A DNA stretch of 64,000 nucleotides from Tomocerus qinae (GCA_020055645.1 CM034546.1:99758001-99822000), one strand, 5' to 3'. Counted from the first letter of the stretch, positions 35,386 through 46,416 are shown. Notes: a model not told the origin generated them from the letters alone. A program made the numbers and translations.

Positions 35386-35782
35386 ATTGCACTCCATTTC
35401 AAGCAGACAAGGTTTAAGATGCTAGGGATACTATATATCTCCATTATTTGTTCAAAGTTTAAATTGTACATTCCGAAAATGTCGTTTTTGGAAAATAGTA
35501 GACACCATTTACTATTATCCAAATCTGGAGAAGCATAGATGTATCCATAAATGTGAAAAGTTTGTGATCTATGTTTAGGTTACAGCATTCTTCATTTTTA
35601 GGTCAACATTAGAGGTCTACATTATCCATTGCGTAATACTCCTGGGCTAAACGTATCCCATTCACACTTGTGACTGAGATTATGTGACTGGAAAAAGTTT
35701 GACAAACTTTTCCCATTTTTTCCCAAACAAGTCTACTTTTTCTGGTTGGAAAACTACAGAAGAAGAAAAAGCGACATACAAT
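35386..35782. other. Right part of the older inverted repeat and a hairpin repeat
   Basis: 35386-35455 together with 27745-27757 is the inverse of 27170-27270, showing that the BEL element landed in one arm of an existing inverted repeat. 35467-35520 repeats part of the TTCCGAAAATG MITE. At about 35665-35720 is a relative of the gggaaaagtttgtcaaac hairpin repeat found three times at 46190-46350. Confidence 0.5.
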
Positions 35783-36013
35783 ATGTCGGTTTTTGTTAGT
35801 GAACATAAAAAAGGTGTTATGCAGGGTGTAGTTTCAATAGGCGCGAATTTTCGACCACAATTGACAACTGGGAAATACACTAGAATTTTAGGGTCATTAT
35901 GTTTTGATGGATCCAGCCGATTAAAATACGAAGTCAAAATAAATCTACCAGGCTATATATTCGTTGATCACGAATCGGGGAAGATTAAAGGCCCTGAATG
36001 TATTTCGATTTGA
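35783..36013 (+). CDS. Unrecognised 76-residue ORF
   Basis: An uninterrupted frame starting MSVFVSEHKKGVMQGVVSIG and ending PECISI. It is rich in beta-strand-forming residues (KYEVKINLPGYIFVDHE) with no signal peptide or membrane segment. It overlaps by 16 bases, in another frame, the start of the next spliced ORF. The two could be one gene broken by a one-base frameshift, because their composition runs on smoothly. I do not recognise a family. It could be host-derived, or a remnant of a large mobile or viral element; nothing decides. Confidence 0.3.
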   Translation: MSVFVSEHKKGVMQGVVSIGANFRPQLTTGKYTRILGSLCFDGSSRLKYEVKINLPGYIFVDHESGKIKGPECISI

Positions 36014-36370
36014 AAACCGCGGAGCGTAATCCAAAGGACGTCGCATTCTGGTTTACGTAAGTTATTAAAAAACCTCCTACATTGACAATTATGGTAATCA
36101 TTGTTTTATTTCAAAATAACATCATCTTTTAACTCGTTCCTATTCTGTTGTAGAGTTGATGAGTCAATTGTTGTACCAACGTTCCAGGAAAATGACTTAC
36201 AGCGGATGTTTGGTTGTATGCAGATAATGCGGTATGGAGAGGTAGTGTCGTCGGCTAATTTACGACACATGTCATTAGACGACAAAGTGGAAGGAGAGGT
36301 CTGTAACAGTAACAAGCGAAAACTTCCTGACGAATTCGCCCCTTGTTTGGTCACTGGAAGTTTGTGGTAA
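35998..36370 (+). CDS. Unrecognised spliced ORF, possibly continued at 40144
   Basis: ATG at 35998; exon 35998-36056 ends at a strong donor (AC|GTAAGT) and joins in frame to 36154-36370 after a TTGTAG acceptor, giving 91 residues (MYFDLKTAERNPKDVAFWF at the start). An alternative donor, TTTGTG|GTAACC near 36366, would skip the stop and is in phase with an acceptor at about 40143. That would add the KLYINLDKPSTGYNQEG segment (40144-40319), with the 3.8-kb intron filled by transposons. Contains several acidic and Asn/Ser-rich stretches but no motif I can name. The exact exon set is uncertain. Confidence 0.3.
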
Positions 36371-37073
36371 CCATATGAAAATCTAGTTAAAGTTTTTATA
36401 CTCTTACGAACTTTTCGCTTCACGTTGTGAGCCGTTGTAAGAGTTAAAGGACTGTGGCCCAAAACTTTGGCTCCGGGAGACAAAATCTGCCTCCGACTTG
36501 TTCTCGACTTTCCTGTTATAGTGGCGCTGAGACGAAAATAGTAAAGGGAACCCCCCTAGATCTGGCGTTTATTTTCGAAAACAAAGTCACCCTTTTTAGC
36601 GGGATTTTAAATATCGCTAGGTCAGTCTCCTAACTAACGAATATCCGTCTAGTGACTACTTTTTAAATATATTATCGTTGGTTCATCGTTAATGATTGTG
36701 TTTTAAGCTAGCATGTGGGGCCAAAGGAAACGCTTACGGAGGACACACATGCAAGTGGCGACACATTACACCGAGCAGGTGGACGTGGTTCAATATCTAC
36801 CCGTGATTACCAACACTGCTCCGAGGGTAGTAATTACCTGTTATTACAATATACTATCAACCATGTCACAGCTATATAGGTTTACAGTTGATAGATTTTT
36901 CTAAATGTATATATCCACCAATTAATTAAAAGTTTAGATTACCAACCATACTATGTAAATAGTATACATAAAATGGGATCAATTGCACTGCGAACAGTGA
37001 TCCCAGAAATGAAAAGATAGATTGTGTGTTGTTTCGTAGTTATAGGACTGTGTTAGCTGTAAACCAATTTTTA
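36371..37073. other. No gene seen
   Basis: A moderately GC-richer block (36470-36600) with purine-rich and pyrimidine-rich runs precedes the transposon cluster. No open frame above about 60 codons is convincing. Confidence 0.4.
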
Positions 37074-38347
37074 GCTCGCCTGAGAAAGCGAGCTTATAGA
37101 ACCGCACAGTCTGTCCGTACGTCCGTCGCCACGATAACTTTCGAAAGCAATGACGGATATTGACCAAACTTGGCATAAACAATGCCTATGGACCACTGAC
37201 GATCCCTATTGAATTGGGGGTAAATCGGTCCATTGGTTGCTGAGATACCGCGCGCTCACTTTGTCTTCATTTTGATAGTCAAAGTGAAAATTTGGCATTA
37301 AATGGACATTGAAAAGTTCAATATCGTTTCCTATAAATTGCTAGCCGGATAGTATAAAATATTTCAATCCGCTTCTACCAAATTTGAGATTTTATAATAA
37401 AGCAAATTAAACTGGAAAATAACTATTAGACGATGGAAAAAAATCTATTTTGGATTTTTATACAAATTTATAGTCAAATTCCCATTTTTTGATTTCCTTT
37501 AAATTTAAATAATCATTATTAACCGATTTTAATTTTCTGTAGATTTTCATAGTCAACATTAATCAATTTTGATTTTCTGCAGATTTTAATACTCATTATT
37601 AACCGATTTTAATTTTCTGTAGATTTTCATAGTCAACATTAATCAATTTAGATTTTCTGTTGATTTTCATAGTCAACATTAATCAATTTTGATTTTCATA
37701 GTCAACATTAATCAATTTTGATTTTCTGTTGATTTTCATAGTCAACATTAATCAATTTAGATTTTCTGTTAAATTTCATAGTCAACATTAATCAATTTTG
37801 ATTTTCTGTTGATTTTCATAGTCAACATTAATCAATTTTGATTTTCTGTTGATTTTCATAGTCAACAATTATATATTTTGATTTTCTGTTGATTTTCATA
37901 GTCAACATTAATCAATTTTGATTTTCTGTTAATTTTCATAGTAAACATTAATCAATTTTGATTTTCTGTTGATTTTCATAGTCAACAATTATATATTTTG
38001 ATTTTCTGTTGATTTTCATAGTCAAAATTAGATTTTCTGTTGATTTTCAGTTAACATTTTTCAATTTTGATTTTCTGTTGTTTTTCATTGTCAATCTTAA
38101 TCTATTTTGAGTTTGTGTTGATTTTCATTGTCAACAATTATATATTTTGATTTTCTGTTGATTTTCATAGTCAATGTTAATCTGCTTTGGTTTTCTGTTG
38201 ACTTTGATGGTTAACATTCATACATTTTGATTTTGATACTCAATATTAACCAATAGAAATGAAAATAAACCTATTTATATTATTCTACTAATACTGTGTA
38301 CACGGTCCCCTTCACTCAGGCGAGCTTCTGTTACGGTTTGCCGTAGG
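37074..38347 (+). mobile_element. GCTCGCCTGA-family element, copy A
   Basis: Starts GCTCGCCTGAGAAAGCGAGC and ends GCCGTAGG, flanked by TTTTA on the left and TTTAA on the right, matching the TTTTA duplication of the copy in the BEL integrase. It carries a (gtcc)n-like tract near 37110 and a central 40-base minisatellite (about 37500-38230) whose units read like tcaattttgattttctgttg plus 20 further bases. There is no coding capacity. Confidence 0.75.
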
Positions 38348-38506
38348 TTTAAATATGTCATAGCTACATATATAAAGACCCAATTCTGAAAGTATGATCA
38401 AAATCCGTACGCTCGGTTTTGTGCTACGTGCGAGTACTTTTCGTCTATCAAAATGTGTACACGTTAACCTTTAATCAGGCGAGCTTCTGTTACGGCTTGC
38501 TGTAGG
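38348..38506 (+). repeat. Solo 3' fragment of the same element family
   Basis: Begins aaatatgtcatagctacata-like and ends GGCTTGCTGTAGG. It closely matches 39868-40014, which is the 3' end of the nested copies. It is a truncated end without a 5' partner. Confidence 0.6.
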
Positions 38507-38713
38507 TTTTATGTTTCATATCGCATCTCTCGCAAAGATGGATCACGGGCAACTACCTACTCAACATACTCAATGACGTCATGAATTTGTTTTAAGAATC
38601 TTTTATCAATTATGACAATTTTGTGTTTGGTTGATGCGATGAAATGTGTGGGTGTGATTTTATAATGAATTTTATGTTGATGACGTCACTGCGATTAAAT
38701 CATCCCCTTTTTA
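38507..38713. other. Short unique spacer
   Basis: About 200 bases between the solo end and the next element start; nothing recognised. Confidence 0.4.
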
Positions 38714-40014
38714 GCTCGCCTGAATAAGGCAGCTTATAGAACCGTATTGTCTGTCTGTCCGTCCGTCCGTCCGGACCCACAATAACTTTCGAGCGCATTG
38801 ACCGAAGTTGACCAAATTACGCATAAACAATGCCTATGGACTGGTGACGAACCCTATTGATTTTGGTTCAAATTGGTCCATAAGTTGCTGAGATACCGCG
38901 CGCGCGCGCTCACTTTGTCTTTATTTGATAGTCAAAGTGAAAAATGGGCCATATAAATTTCAATTGTGTTTCCTATTAATTGTTATCGCGATAGTATAAA
39001 ATATTTAACTCCGATTTTAACAAATTTAAGACTTTATAGTAAAGCAAATAAAACCGGAAAGTAACTATAAGAGGACGGAAATAAATCTATTTCGCATTTA
39101 TATTCAATTTTATAGTCAAACTTGCATTATTCCAATTTATATTGATTTTCATTATTAATATTGACCGATTTTGATTCTCTTTAGATTTTCATAGTCAACA
39201 TTATTCAATTTTGATTTAATGTTGATTTTCATAGTCAAAATTATTTAATTTTGAATTTATGTTGATTTTTATAGTCAACAATTATCAATTTTGAATTTGT
39301 GTTTATTTTCATAGTTAACATTAATCAATTTTAGCTCGCCTGAATAAGGCAGCTTATAGAATCGCACAGTCTGTCCGTCCGTCCGTAACCAAGATAACTC
39401 CCGAATGAATTGACGGATATTAATTAAACTTGGCAAAAACCATACCTATGGACTGGTAACGATCTCTATTGATTTTCGGGCAAATCGGTCCATTGGTTGC
39501 TGAGATGCCGTGCGCTCACTGTCTTCATTTTGATAGTCAAAGTGAAAAATAAACATTGAAAAGTTCAATATCGTTTCCTATAAATTGTTAGTTTAATAGT
39601 ATAAAACATTTCACTCCGCTTCTACCAAATTTATTTTGAATTTATGTTGATTTTTATAGTCAACATTCATCGATTTTGATTTTGTATTCATTTTGATGGT
39701 AAAGATTAATCAAATTTGATTTTCTGTTGATTTTGATATTCAACATTAATCAATTTTGATTTTCTTTTGATTTTCATAGTCAACAATTATCTATTTTGAT
39801 TTTCTGTTGATTTTTCAAATGATATAGTTTTGTTTCCTTATAATATCAATGTCTGAATTTTTAATATGTCGTAGCTACATATATAAAGACTCAATTCTGA
39901 AAGCTTGATCAAAATCCGTACGTTCGGTTTTGTGTTACGTGCGACTTTTTGTCTACCAACATGTGTACACGGTAACCTTTACTCAGGCGAGCTTCTGTTA
40001 CGGCTTGCTGTAGG
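38714..40014 (+). mobile_element. Nested GCTCGCCTGA-family elements, copies B and C
   Basis: One start lies at 38714 and a second at 39334, the latter directly inside the minisatellite of the first. A common end, GGCTTGCTGTAGG, is at 40014. Both starts have the (gtcc)n tract and the block with cgcgcgctcactttgtctt. The minisatellite of these copies is shorter and more diverged than in copy A. This shows repeated insertion of the family into its own AT-rich centre. Confidence 0.65.
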
Positions 40015-40143
40015 TTTTGTATTTATTGCGGTTATGTCACTCTGCATCGACATTTATTTATTGCATATGTGTCGACTTCCTTCTTATTTTCTTGGTTCCG
40101 GTTGTACTGCGGTTCCTACAACGTACACCTGTTTATGAATGCA

Positions 40144-40319
40144 GTAAACTGTATATTAATTTAGACAAACCAAGCACTGGTTACAACCAAGAAGGAAGGA
40201 TTTACTATGCATATCACATTGACACGAACTTAGATTTACCAATACATAACTGTATACAATTTTATGTGTTACTCCCACAACCATGTGATATACCTCTGAT
40301 AATGCAATTCAAACAGTAA
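40144..40319 (+). CDS. Possible terminal exon of the unrecognised gene
   Basis: After a TGAATGCAG acceptor-like site, a 58-codon frame reads KLYINLDKPSTGYNQEG and ends at TAA (FKQ). Tyr/Asn/Pro composition resembles that of the 35.8-36.4 kb ORFs and the phase fits the alternative donor near 36366. Linking them is inference. Confidence 0.25.
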
Positions 40320-40591
40320 CCACATATACACATGTTATCTACACAAGGACATATTTATTTCTCTTATCATTAGATTTAGTGACATGGACATAATATATTA
40401 ACACAGTCTGAATCGGAATGTCAACAACGTTTAAGAGTCCAGTAACTTTAAATTTGGAAATCTCTGATGACTATCAAAATACATGTAAAAATTGCTTTAC
40501 AACTCTTGGAATTCTGTCTAAAGTTCTTACCCGATTTTCTTGTGTGGCACATTTTTGGAATCCTGAATATATTGTCAACCACCCCATTGTA

Positions 40592-40745
40592 CAAAACGAT
40601 TATGATGTAATATGTTCAAAAATTTGAAATGGTACAATGTCAAAGGTAGGCAAAGTGAAAGGCATGTTAACAACTTTATTTAAAAATGACCTTTGAGCTT
40701 GTACTACTTCAAATTTTTGAGCATATGACATCATAATCGTTTTGC
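40592..40745. repeat. Inverted repeat with ~40-bp arms
   Basis: The sequence aaaacgattatgatgtaata near 40593 is mirrored by atgacatcataatcgtttt near 40726-40744. The arms extend inward through aaatttttga/ttcaaaaattt. About 70 bases separate the arms. It is probably a small MITE; no flanking duplication is evident. Confidence 0.5.
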
Positions 40746-41470
40746 TTTAAGCGTCTAGATGTTGATTGATATGTCACACAAGGTATATTCGAGCACTTTC
40801 AATAAGTTGACCTTTGACATTTTTGGAGGTCAAATAGATGGAATAGGCAAATGTGCGGTTTGTATAGCTATTAAAGTAATATTGACCCTTAAATCAATAA
40901 ACTTGAAAAAAAAGTTTTTTTGGAAATTTCGAAATTTGTTTTTCATGAAGGAGTTCGAATTTTGAAAAAATGCCGAAAATCCACCCTCCGAAATACTGTT
41001 TCCTTCAATTTAAAAAAAATTTCATCCAAATCGGTCGAGTAGTTTCGGAGTAGTTGGAACCTAGCTGTTCGACCTTCGGGGGGTGTGTCCTAAGTTAAGG
41101 GGGCGGTATATCGAAAATCGGAAAGAAGTTGTTTTTCACAATCCTCTTTCTCATTAGGTTAACACTGGTTGCAATCCGATTTGCAATTTCAAATTATTTT
41201 GCTTACACATCTCTTAAATTCATGCACCGCTTGTGTTAACCTCATGTATAATGTTCGATGAATCTCTAATCATCAAACTGTCCGGCTTGAATTCAATCAC
41301 ATCCCCAATTTGGAAACTAGCAAATTTCCCAGTTCTAACAGCCATCTTCACTGGTGACTGTTAATCTTTTTTGTATCACAAATGGGATAAACATTAAATT
41401 TGCAGGTTACTATAAATGTTTTGGGTTTTTGGTTATGTTATGTTCTCGTGGAAGCAATTCTTGAGAATCT
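40746..41470. other. No gene seen; remnant of a dispersed repeat
   Basis: Includes at about 41000-41060 the phrase aaatttcatccaaatcggtc with gagtagtttcgga, a kind of sequence I know as common repeat debris in arthropod genomes. No reading frame is supported. Confidence 0.35.
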
Positions 41471-41479
41471 ACTTGGACC

Positions 41480-41696
41480 CAAGGTGCGTATAGTAACAGG
41501 TGACGAAACAAGCCCATTTTTCCATTGAAATGTCAGGAATAATCTGCGGGACCATTTGGTCCCGGACTGTCCCAGAACAGTTCGGTTGCTATAGGTAACA
41601 AGCTACAACTAAGCTGGGACAGTCCGGGACCAAATGGTCCCGCAGATTATTCGTAAAATAAAGGCTTGATTCGTCACCTGTCATACAGGCACCTTG
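41480..41696. mobile_element. 217-bp MULE-like foldback MITE with a 9-bp target duplication
   Basis: The element begins CAAGGTGCGTA and ends GGCACCTTG. It is flanked by perfect acttggacc copies at 41471-41479 and 41697-41705. The inner arms, 41538-41574 and 41615-41651, are a perfect 37-base inverted repeat, and weaker complementarity links the outer arms (cgtcacctgt). A 9-base duplication is typical of Mutator-like elements. There is no coding capacity. Confidence 0.8.
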
Positions 41697-42140
41697 ACTT
41701 GGACCACAACATTCTCCTCAGTCAATGTGGTCATTTAAAAATCTAAGATATTTATAATAGTCTTAAAGTCTTAATACATCACATAATTAAATTCTGGTTT
41801 TTCGGAAGCCTTTTGCCTTCTGATCATGCGCGAGTTTGGAGGAGGAGAGGGCTGTAGATATAGCAGCAATGTGTGCGTAGTAATAAAGGAAGGTTGTTGG
41901 TTGGGAGATACAGGCTATTGGGATTGGAAGAAATGCAATGCAGTGAATAGACCGAGGCGAGCGAGTAAATAAAAGAACAGAACAAGAGATGGCAGCTGTA
42001 TCATATCTCATTCTCCTACAACATGAGAAATGTGCACTTAAGGCCTCAGTTAGAGGTGTAAGCTCTATATATTAAATTACGCAAATGTTGTACAACTGGG
42101 TTGATGAAAAAATTATTTTTGTTATGGGGCGGGTTATAGG
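41697..42140. other. No gene seen
   Basis: About 440 bases with no supported feature apart from the right duplication of the MITE at its start. Confidence 0.4.
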
Positions 42141-42640
42141 TGGGGAAGTGGAGATTACGTGGAGCTAATAAAAAACTTTTTTTGCTTTGTGGGAGGGGGA
42201 TGGGTGGGGAAGTGGAGACTATGTGTAGCTAATAAAAAAAACTTTTTTTGCTTTGTGGGAGGGGGATGGGTGGGGAAGTGGAGACTATGTGGAGCTAATA
42301 AAAAAACTTTTTTTGCTTTGTGGGAGGAGAATGGGTGGGGAAGTGGAGACTATGTGGAGCTAATAAAAAAACTTTTTTTGCTTTGGGGGAGGAGAATGGG
42401 TGGGGAAGTGGAGACTACGTGGAGCTAATAAAAAACTTTTTTTGCTTTGTGGGAGGGGGATGGGTGGGGAAGTGGAGACTATGTGGAGCTAATAAAAAAA
42501 CTTTTTTTGCTTTGTGGGAGGAGAATGGGTGGGGAAGTGGAGACTATGTGGAGCTAATAAAAAAACTTTTTTTGGTTTGTGGGAGGGGGATGGGTGGGGA
42601 AGTGGAGACTACGTGGAGCTAATTAAAAACTATAGTAGTT
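42141..42640. repeat. 65-bp minisatellite, eight copies
   Basis: tggggaagtggaga recurs at 42141, 42205, 42271, 42336, 42401, 42465, 42530 and 42595 (steps of 64-66). Units differ by length of an a/t run and a ggggga versus ggagaa change. Several long open frames (GGGWVGKWRLCGANKK-like) arise only because the repeat happens to lack stops in some frames. Confidence 0.9.
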
Positions 42641-43864
42641 TATAAATAAATATAGTAGTTTTTGGATCCACATTAATCCTGTTCTTGGGCCAAAGTAAGA
42701 GCAATTTAAGATTGAAAAACTTTTATGGAAAGCGTGCGACGGAAGTGATTGTGGAAAGCGAAACGGATCTGGAATATAATTTTTTGTTTTCAGTGGAGAA
42801 TAGGAGGGCAGATATCACATGGAAAATATATGAGGCTGGTTAAATATTTTTATTTGGGGGGAGGGAATGGAGCGGAGAGCTAAAAAATTCGTTGATCTGA
42901 CTAATTTATGGAGGGTTAGGAAGTGGGGATAACATGGATGTATAAACACGTTTACCGAACTAATAAAAATTTCCTTTGTGACAATTGGGTGTAAGTTGGG
43001 GCCTACATGAAACTGATTCATTGGTAGCTGGCAGTAGCTTTGGTAAATGGATGAGGAGATAGCATGGAGCTCATAACAAGTATTTTGTAGATTGGAGGAC
43101 TTAGTAGGAAATCGAGCATACACAGAATTTTGGTCTGGGGGAGGGCATTGTGTGAGGAAGTGGAGACATCATTTAATAAATAGAAATTACTTTTTGTTAG
43201 GGAAGTCAATGCGTTGGAAGGTGGAGATTAAGTGGAGCTTATAAAAACTATTTTGTTGGGGTGGCGGATAGGTTCGAAAGTTGGAGACTACATTAAAGAT
43301 ATTTATAATTGGTTAGGTAGATATGTTGGTTAGAAGTAAATTTTTTGGTTTTCTGTTAACTTTAATCTTAATTTCTATTTTTGTGAATAAAGATTTTCGA
43401 ACAATTGCTACCGTGACGAAGTCACGGGTCGAGAACGGGCTCGTAATAATGTATAATAAGGTTAAGCTTTGTCACTGTCAGCTGGGGAGGAGCATAGTTT
43501 CAAGTGGAAAATGAGAGATGTTTTAGCTGCTTCCACAACAAATACCCTCTTATTAAAAAATTTATTAACAACTTACCTATACAAACTTGGACCAAAAACT
43601 GGTCGAATTTCGAATATTCAATTACAGATGGTCACTCACACTTCTTGCCCCTGCTGTCACTTTAATTATAATGTCACTTTAATAAAGCTGAACTGAACAG
43701 AACTGAGTAGCGTGTGTTTCGCGGGTGATTGTCGATATGAAATTAAGGTCCTTCTCTGCCTATCCCGTTACGAGGTGCAGTAAACGATACAAGCAAGGTA
43801 GCGACATCTATATAGGTAACCCATTCCCGTACTATCTTCCAAAATAATTCACTTTTTTCGAGAA
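42641..43864. other. Degraded extension of the 65-bp repeat, then unique DNA
   Basis: Down to about 43280 single phrases such as gaggaagtggagac and gtggagcttataaaaac recur at irregular spacing, suggesting an old, decayed part of the array. From 43300 to 43860 I see no feature. Confidence 0.4.
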
Positions 43865-44420
43865 TAACACATTTTCGGAATGCTTCAATTCAATGTATTA
43901 GCTACTAAAATCTAACAAAACTATCCATATTATGGTATTTTTGACCATAGTGGGTCGTCTACTTGAGTAGGATTCATGTACATAACGGTTTTCATGTAAG
44001 TCTATGAAGTCTATGAAGTTTTGTTAGATTTTAGTAGCTAATACATTGAAGCATTCCGAAAATGTCATTATTGGAGACATGTGCATATAAGTTAGATGCA
44101 TTACAATCTGGGCTAACATAAATATACCTATGTTAGCCCAAATTCCAATATTGACATTTTTGGAATGTTTCATGTTACTTTTGCTAAAAATGAAGAATGA
44201 CAACCTGATGTATCCATTTCATTGCATTCCAAATCTACTGAGAATGCAATGAAATGGATAGTTTTGTTAGATTTTAGTAGCTACTACATTGAAGCATTCC
44301 GAAAATGTCATTATTGGAGACATGTGGATATAAGTTAGTTACATTACAATCTGGGCTAACATAGGTATACCCAACGTCCATGCTCCTTGGGTATTATACC
44401 TATGTTAGCCCAAATGGATT
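43865..44420. mobile_element. Cluster of TTCCGAAAATG-family MITEs
   Basis: An arm at 43868-43930 (acattttcggaatgcttcaa and onward) is repeated in inverse orientation at about 44015-44065 and again as a direct copy at 44258-44320. Two tgggctaacat...atgttagccca palindromes lie at about 44111-44141 and 44350-44411. The end motif is shared with 27042 and 27516. At least two incomplete or nested copies are present. Confidence 0.6.
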
Positions 44421-44813
44421 TTTTCGACATGATTCGGGTGTCGGGTGGCCCGCCGTTGGGTGACGGGTAGTCAGGAGAAGGGTATCCGGTACCTAGGAAC
44501 AGCCCTCATTTTCCAATCACATGCATTATGTCACACGAATGTTTAGACTACTGCGCCGTCTCACATGGCTATCGAAACCGCGGCATAACAGTATCATTTG
44601 ATAACAAAAGAGCCGTCAGTAATTAAAATGTAAGATTTGTTATTCGTTCGTATTTCGTATCACTCCATGATTTAGATATAGAGATTTGAATAATTAAGTT
44701 TGTGGATGAAAATCAACACTGTGGCAGTAGAAAGAAAATAATAGTGAGAACCCCATCATCATCGCCTGTCTAACCTGAAAATCTGTAAGTAGCAGTTACG
44801 GTGTGACTTTAAA
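44421..44813. other. Upstream region of the RING gene
   Basis: Presumed promoter and leader of the following gene. A GC-richer block lies at about 44430-44600. I find no convincing TATA box. Confidence 0.35.
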
Positions 44814-45814
44814 ATGTCCCAACAAATAGACCAGGACAAATTTATTCTGTTCCGAACTGGGAAGTATTCTTCCTATCAAATTGGACGTGTCAACCGAGTC
44901 AACGCTAACAGCTTGTTGTTAAGGGATTCTAGAAACACTGTATTTGAGGTCAACAACGTAAACGTTGTACTTGTCAGTAAAATTCCTTTGGGGACTATTG
45001 TGAGTCATCGGTCTTCAGGTCCGAATGTCGTCTACAGCGTCATGGAAGAGTGGTAAGACAATGTATTACATTGATGCTTTATTTGTAAGCCATTAAAGTA
45101 TACCCCTGGAAGCATGCGACCGTTTCTATTTCATTTCTTTGGGCACTATGTCAAAATTATAATTTCTGTTTTGGCTTATAGGACACCAGCCTCAGCGCCA
45201 CAAATCCCTTTATTGCTAAATGGGGTGCGGATGCTCCTCCCGTGTGTTGGTGTCATCGTCAAACGAGATGCATTGGACATTCTTTTAAAAACTAGTGTAG
45301 CTGTTCAATACACTTCCTTCATAGAAGCAAGCAGCTATGTAATGCACAAATATAGACAACTATTTAATAGCTGCTAGTAGCTACTTCTTTCAATATTTCA
45401 CTGTTACTCATTTATGGTTTATAGAACAGCATCGCCTTAAGGAAGCAAACCAACACCGTGCACCCAACCTACAGCCTGGGGGCCAGCAAGGAAACTGAAC
45501 ATGTCAGGGTCATCGAATCAACGGTGTCCCCAGCCTCTACTAAAAGACATAAGAAACGGAGCCAAAGATATCAGAGTCTAAGAAATGTTAGGGTAGATAT
45601 AAAGAAAAGGGTTAAAGCTAAAAAATTAAATATAAAAATTTCCAATACAGACTGTGAGAGTTGTCCTGTATGTTACGTCAAGTGGAAAGAGGGTCTTTCA
45701 ATTTTTAAATATGACTGTTGTCACCAATTGATTTGCGAGGACTGCATTTATCATGCACATGTTTATTCTACAGCGTGTGTCTTTTGTAAGCATGAGGTTG
45801 TGTATCACGAATAA
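44814..45814 (+). CDS. RING-finger protein of unknown family
   Basis: Three exons, 44814-45052, 45182-45338 and 45425-45814, joined at GT-AG sites in frame to 261 residues. Exon 3 cannot start on its own because a stop lies just before its acceptor, which supports the splicing. Residues 1-131 form an unfamiliar mixed alpha/beta region (KYSSYQIGRVNRVN, then PLLLNGVRMLLPCVGVIVKR). Residues 155-205 are strongly basic (KRHKKRSQRYQSL, KKRVKAKK), a likely nuclear signal. Residues 209-253 form a RING: CPVC at 212-215, CCHQLICEDC at 230-239, CVFC at 250-253. RING proteins of this kind usually act as ubiquitin ligases. An HxxxC spacing replaces the usual HxxC. I know no relative of the N-terminal half; it may be host or captured by a mobile or viral element. 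Confidence 0.6.
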
Positions 45815-46006
45815 TTTTTATGAACTTTTAGATGATGATTTAAATTTTTTTAAATTTGTTATATACATGTGTACGTAGATTTATTCAGAAAATTGTTGTG
45901 TTCTTACGACATTTTTATAAATATTTATGCCAAAATTTGATCAATAGCTCCTATATTATTCCAAAATTCACTGTAACGTTAGTTCGAGATAAGGTAGTTT
46001 GTAGGC

Positions 46007-46012
46007 AATAAA
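46007..46012 (+). terminator. Possible poly(A) signal of the RING gene
   Basis: AATAAA about 190 bases after the RING gene stop codon, followed by a T-rich stretch. It is the only close hexamer downstream. Confidence 0.4.
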
Positions 46013-46185
46013 AAAAATATGTTTCAGTCACATCTTTCCAACTTTGTCATGTCACTTCAATATTTTTTAAAAGTCATTTTACAAAAAAACCAAAAAGAGA
46101 CCCAATCTGGTGTTTTTGAAAAATTACTTTTAAAAATCCGAAAAAAATTACAAAATACCAAATCAACTTTCTAAAGCCTCTGCTT

Positions 46186-46350
46186 TTACATTTGTGACTG
46201 GGATTATGTGACTGGGAAAAGTTTGTCAAACTTTTCCCATTCACATTTGCGACTGAGATTATGTGACTGGGAAAAGTTTGTCAAACTTTTTCCCATTCAC
46301 ATTTGTGACTGATATTATGTGACTGGGAAAAGGTTGTCAAACTTTTTCCC
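46186..46350. repeat. Three tandem copies of a ~62-bp hairpin repeat
   Basis: Each copy contains attatgtgactgggaaaag and then the perfect palindrome gggaaaagtttgtcaaac with its ttttccc completion. The three copies are very similar, and a fourth, diverged single copy is at about 35665-35720. Confidence 0.75.
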
Positions 46351-46416
46351 ATTCAAGTCCAATTCCCATACCTATACAAATATAGGCTGTCAAAAATTAA
46401 AAGCTGTACCCATATA

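Noticed and set aside
42159..42622. Gly/Trp-rich proteins of 89-100 codons
   Set aside because: By-products of the 65-bp minisatellite.
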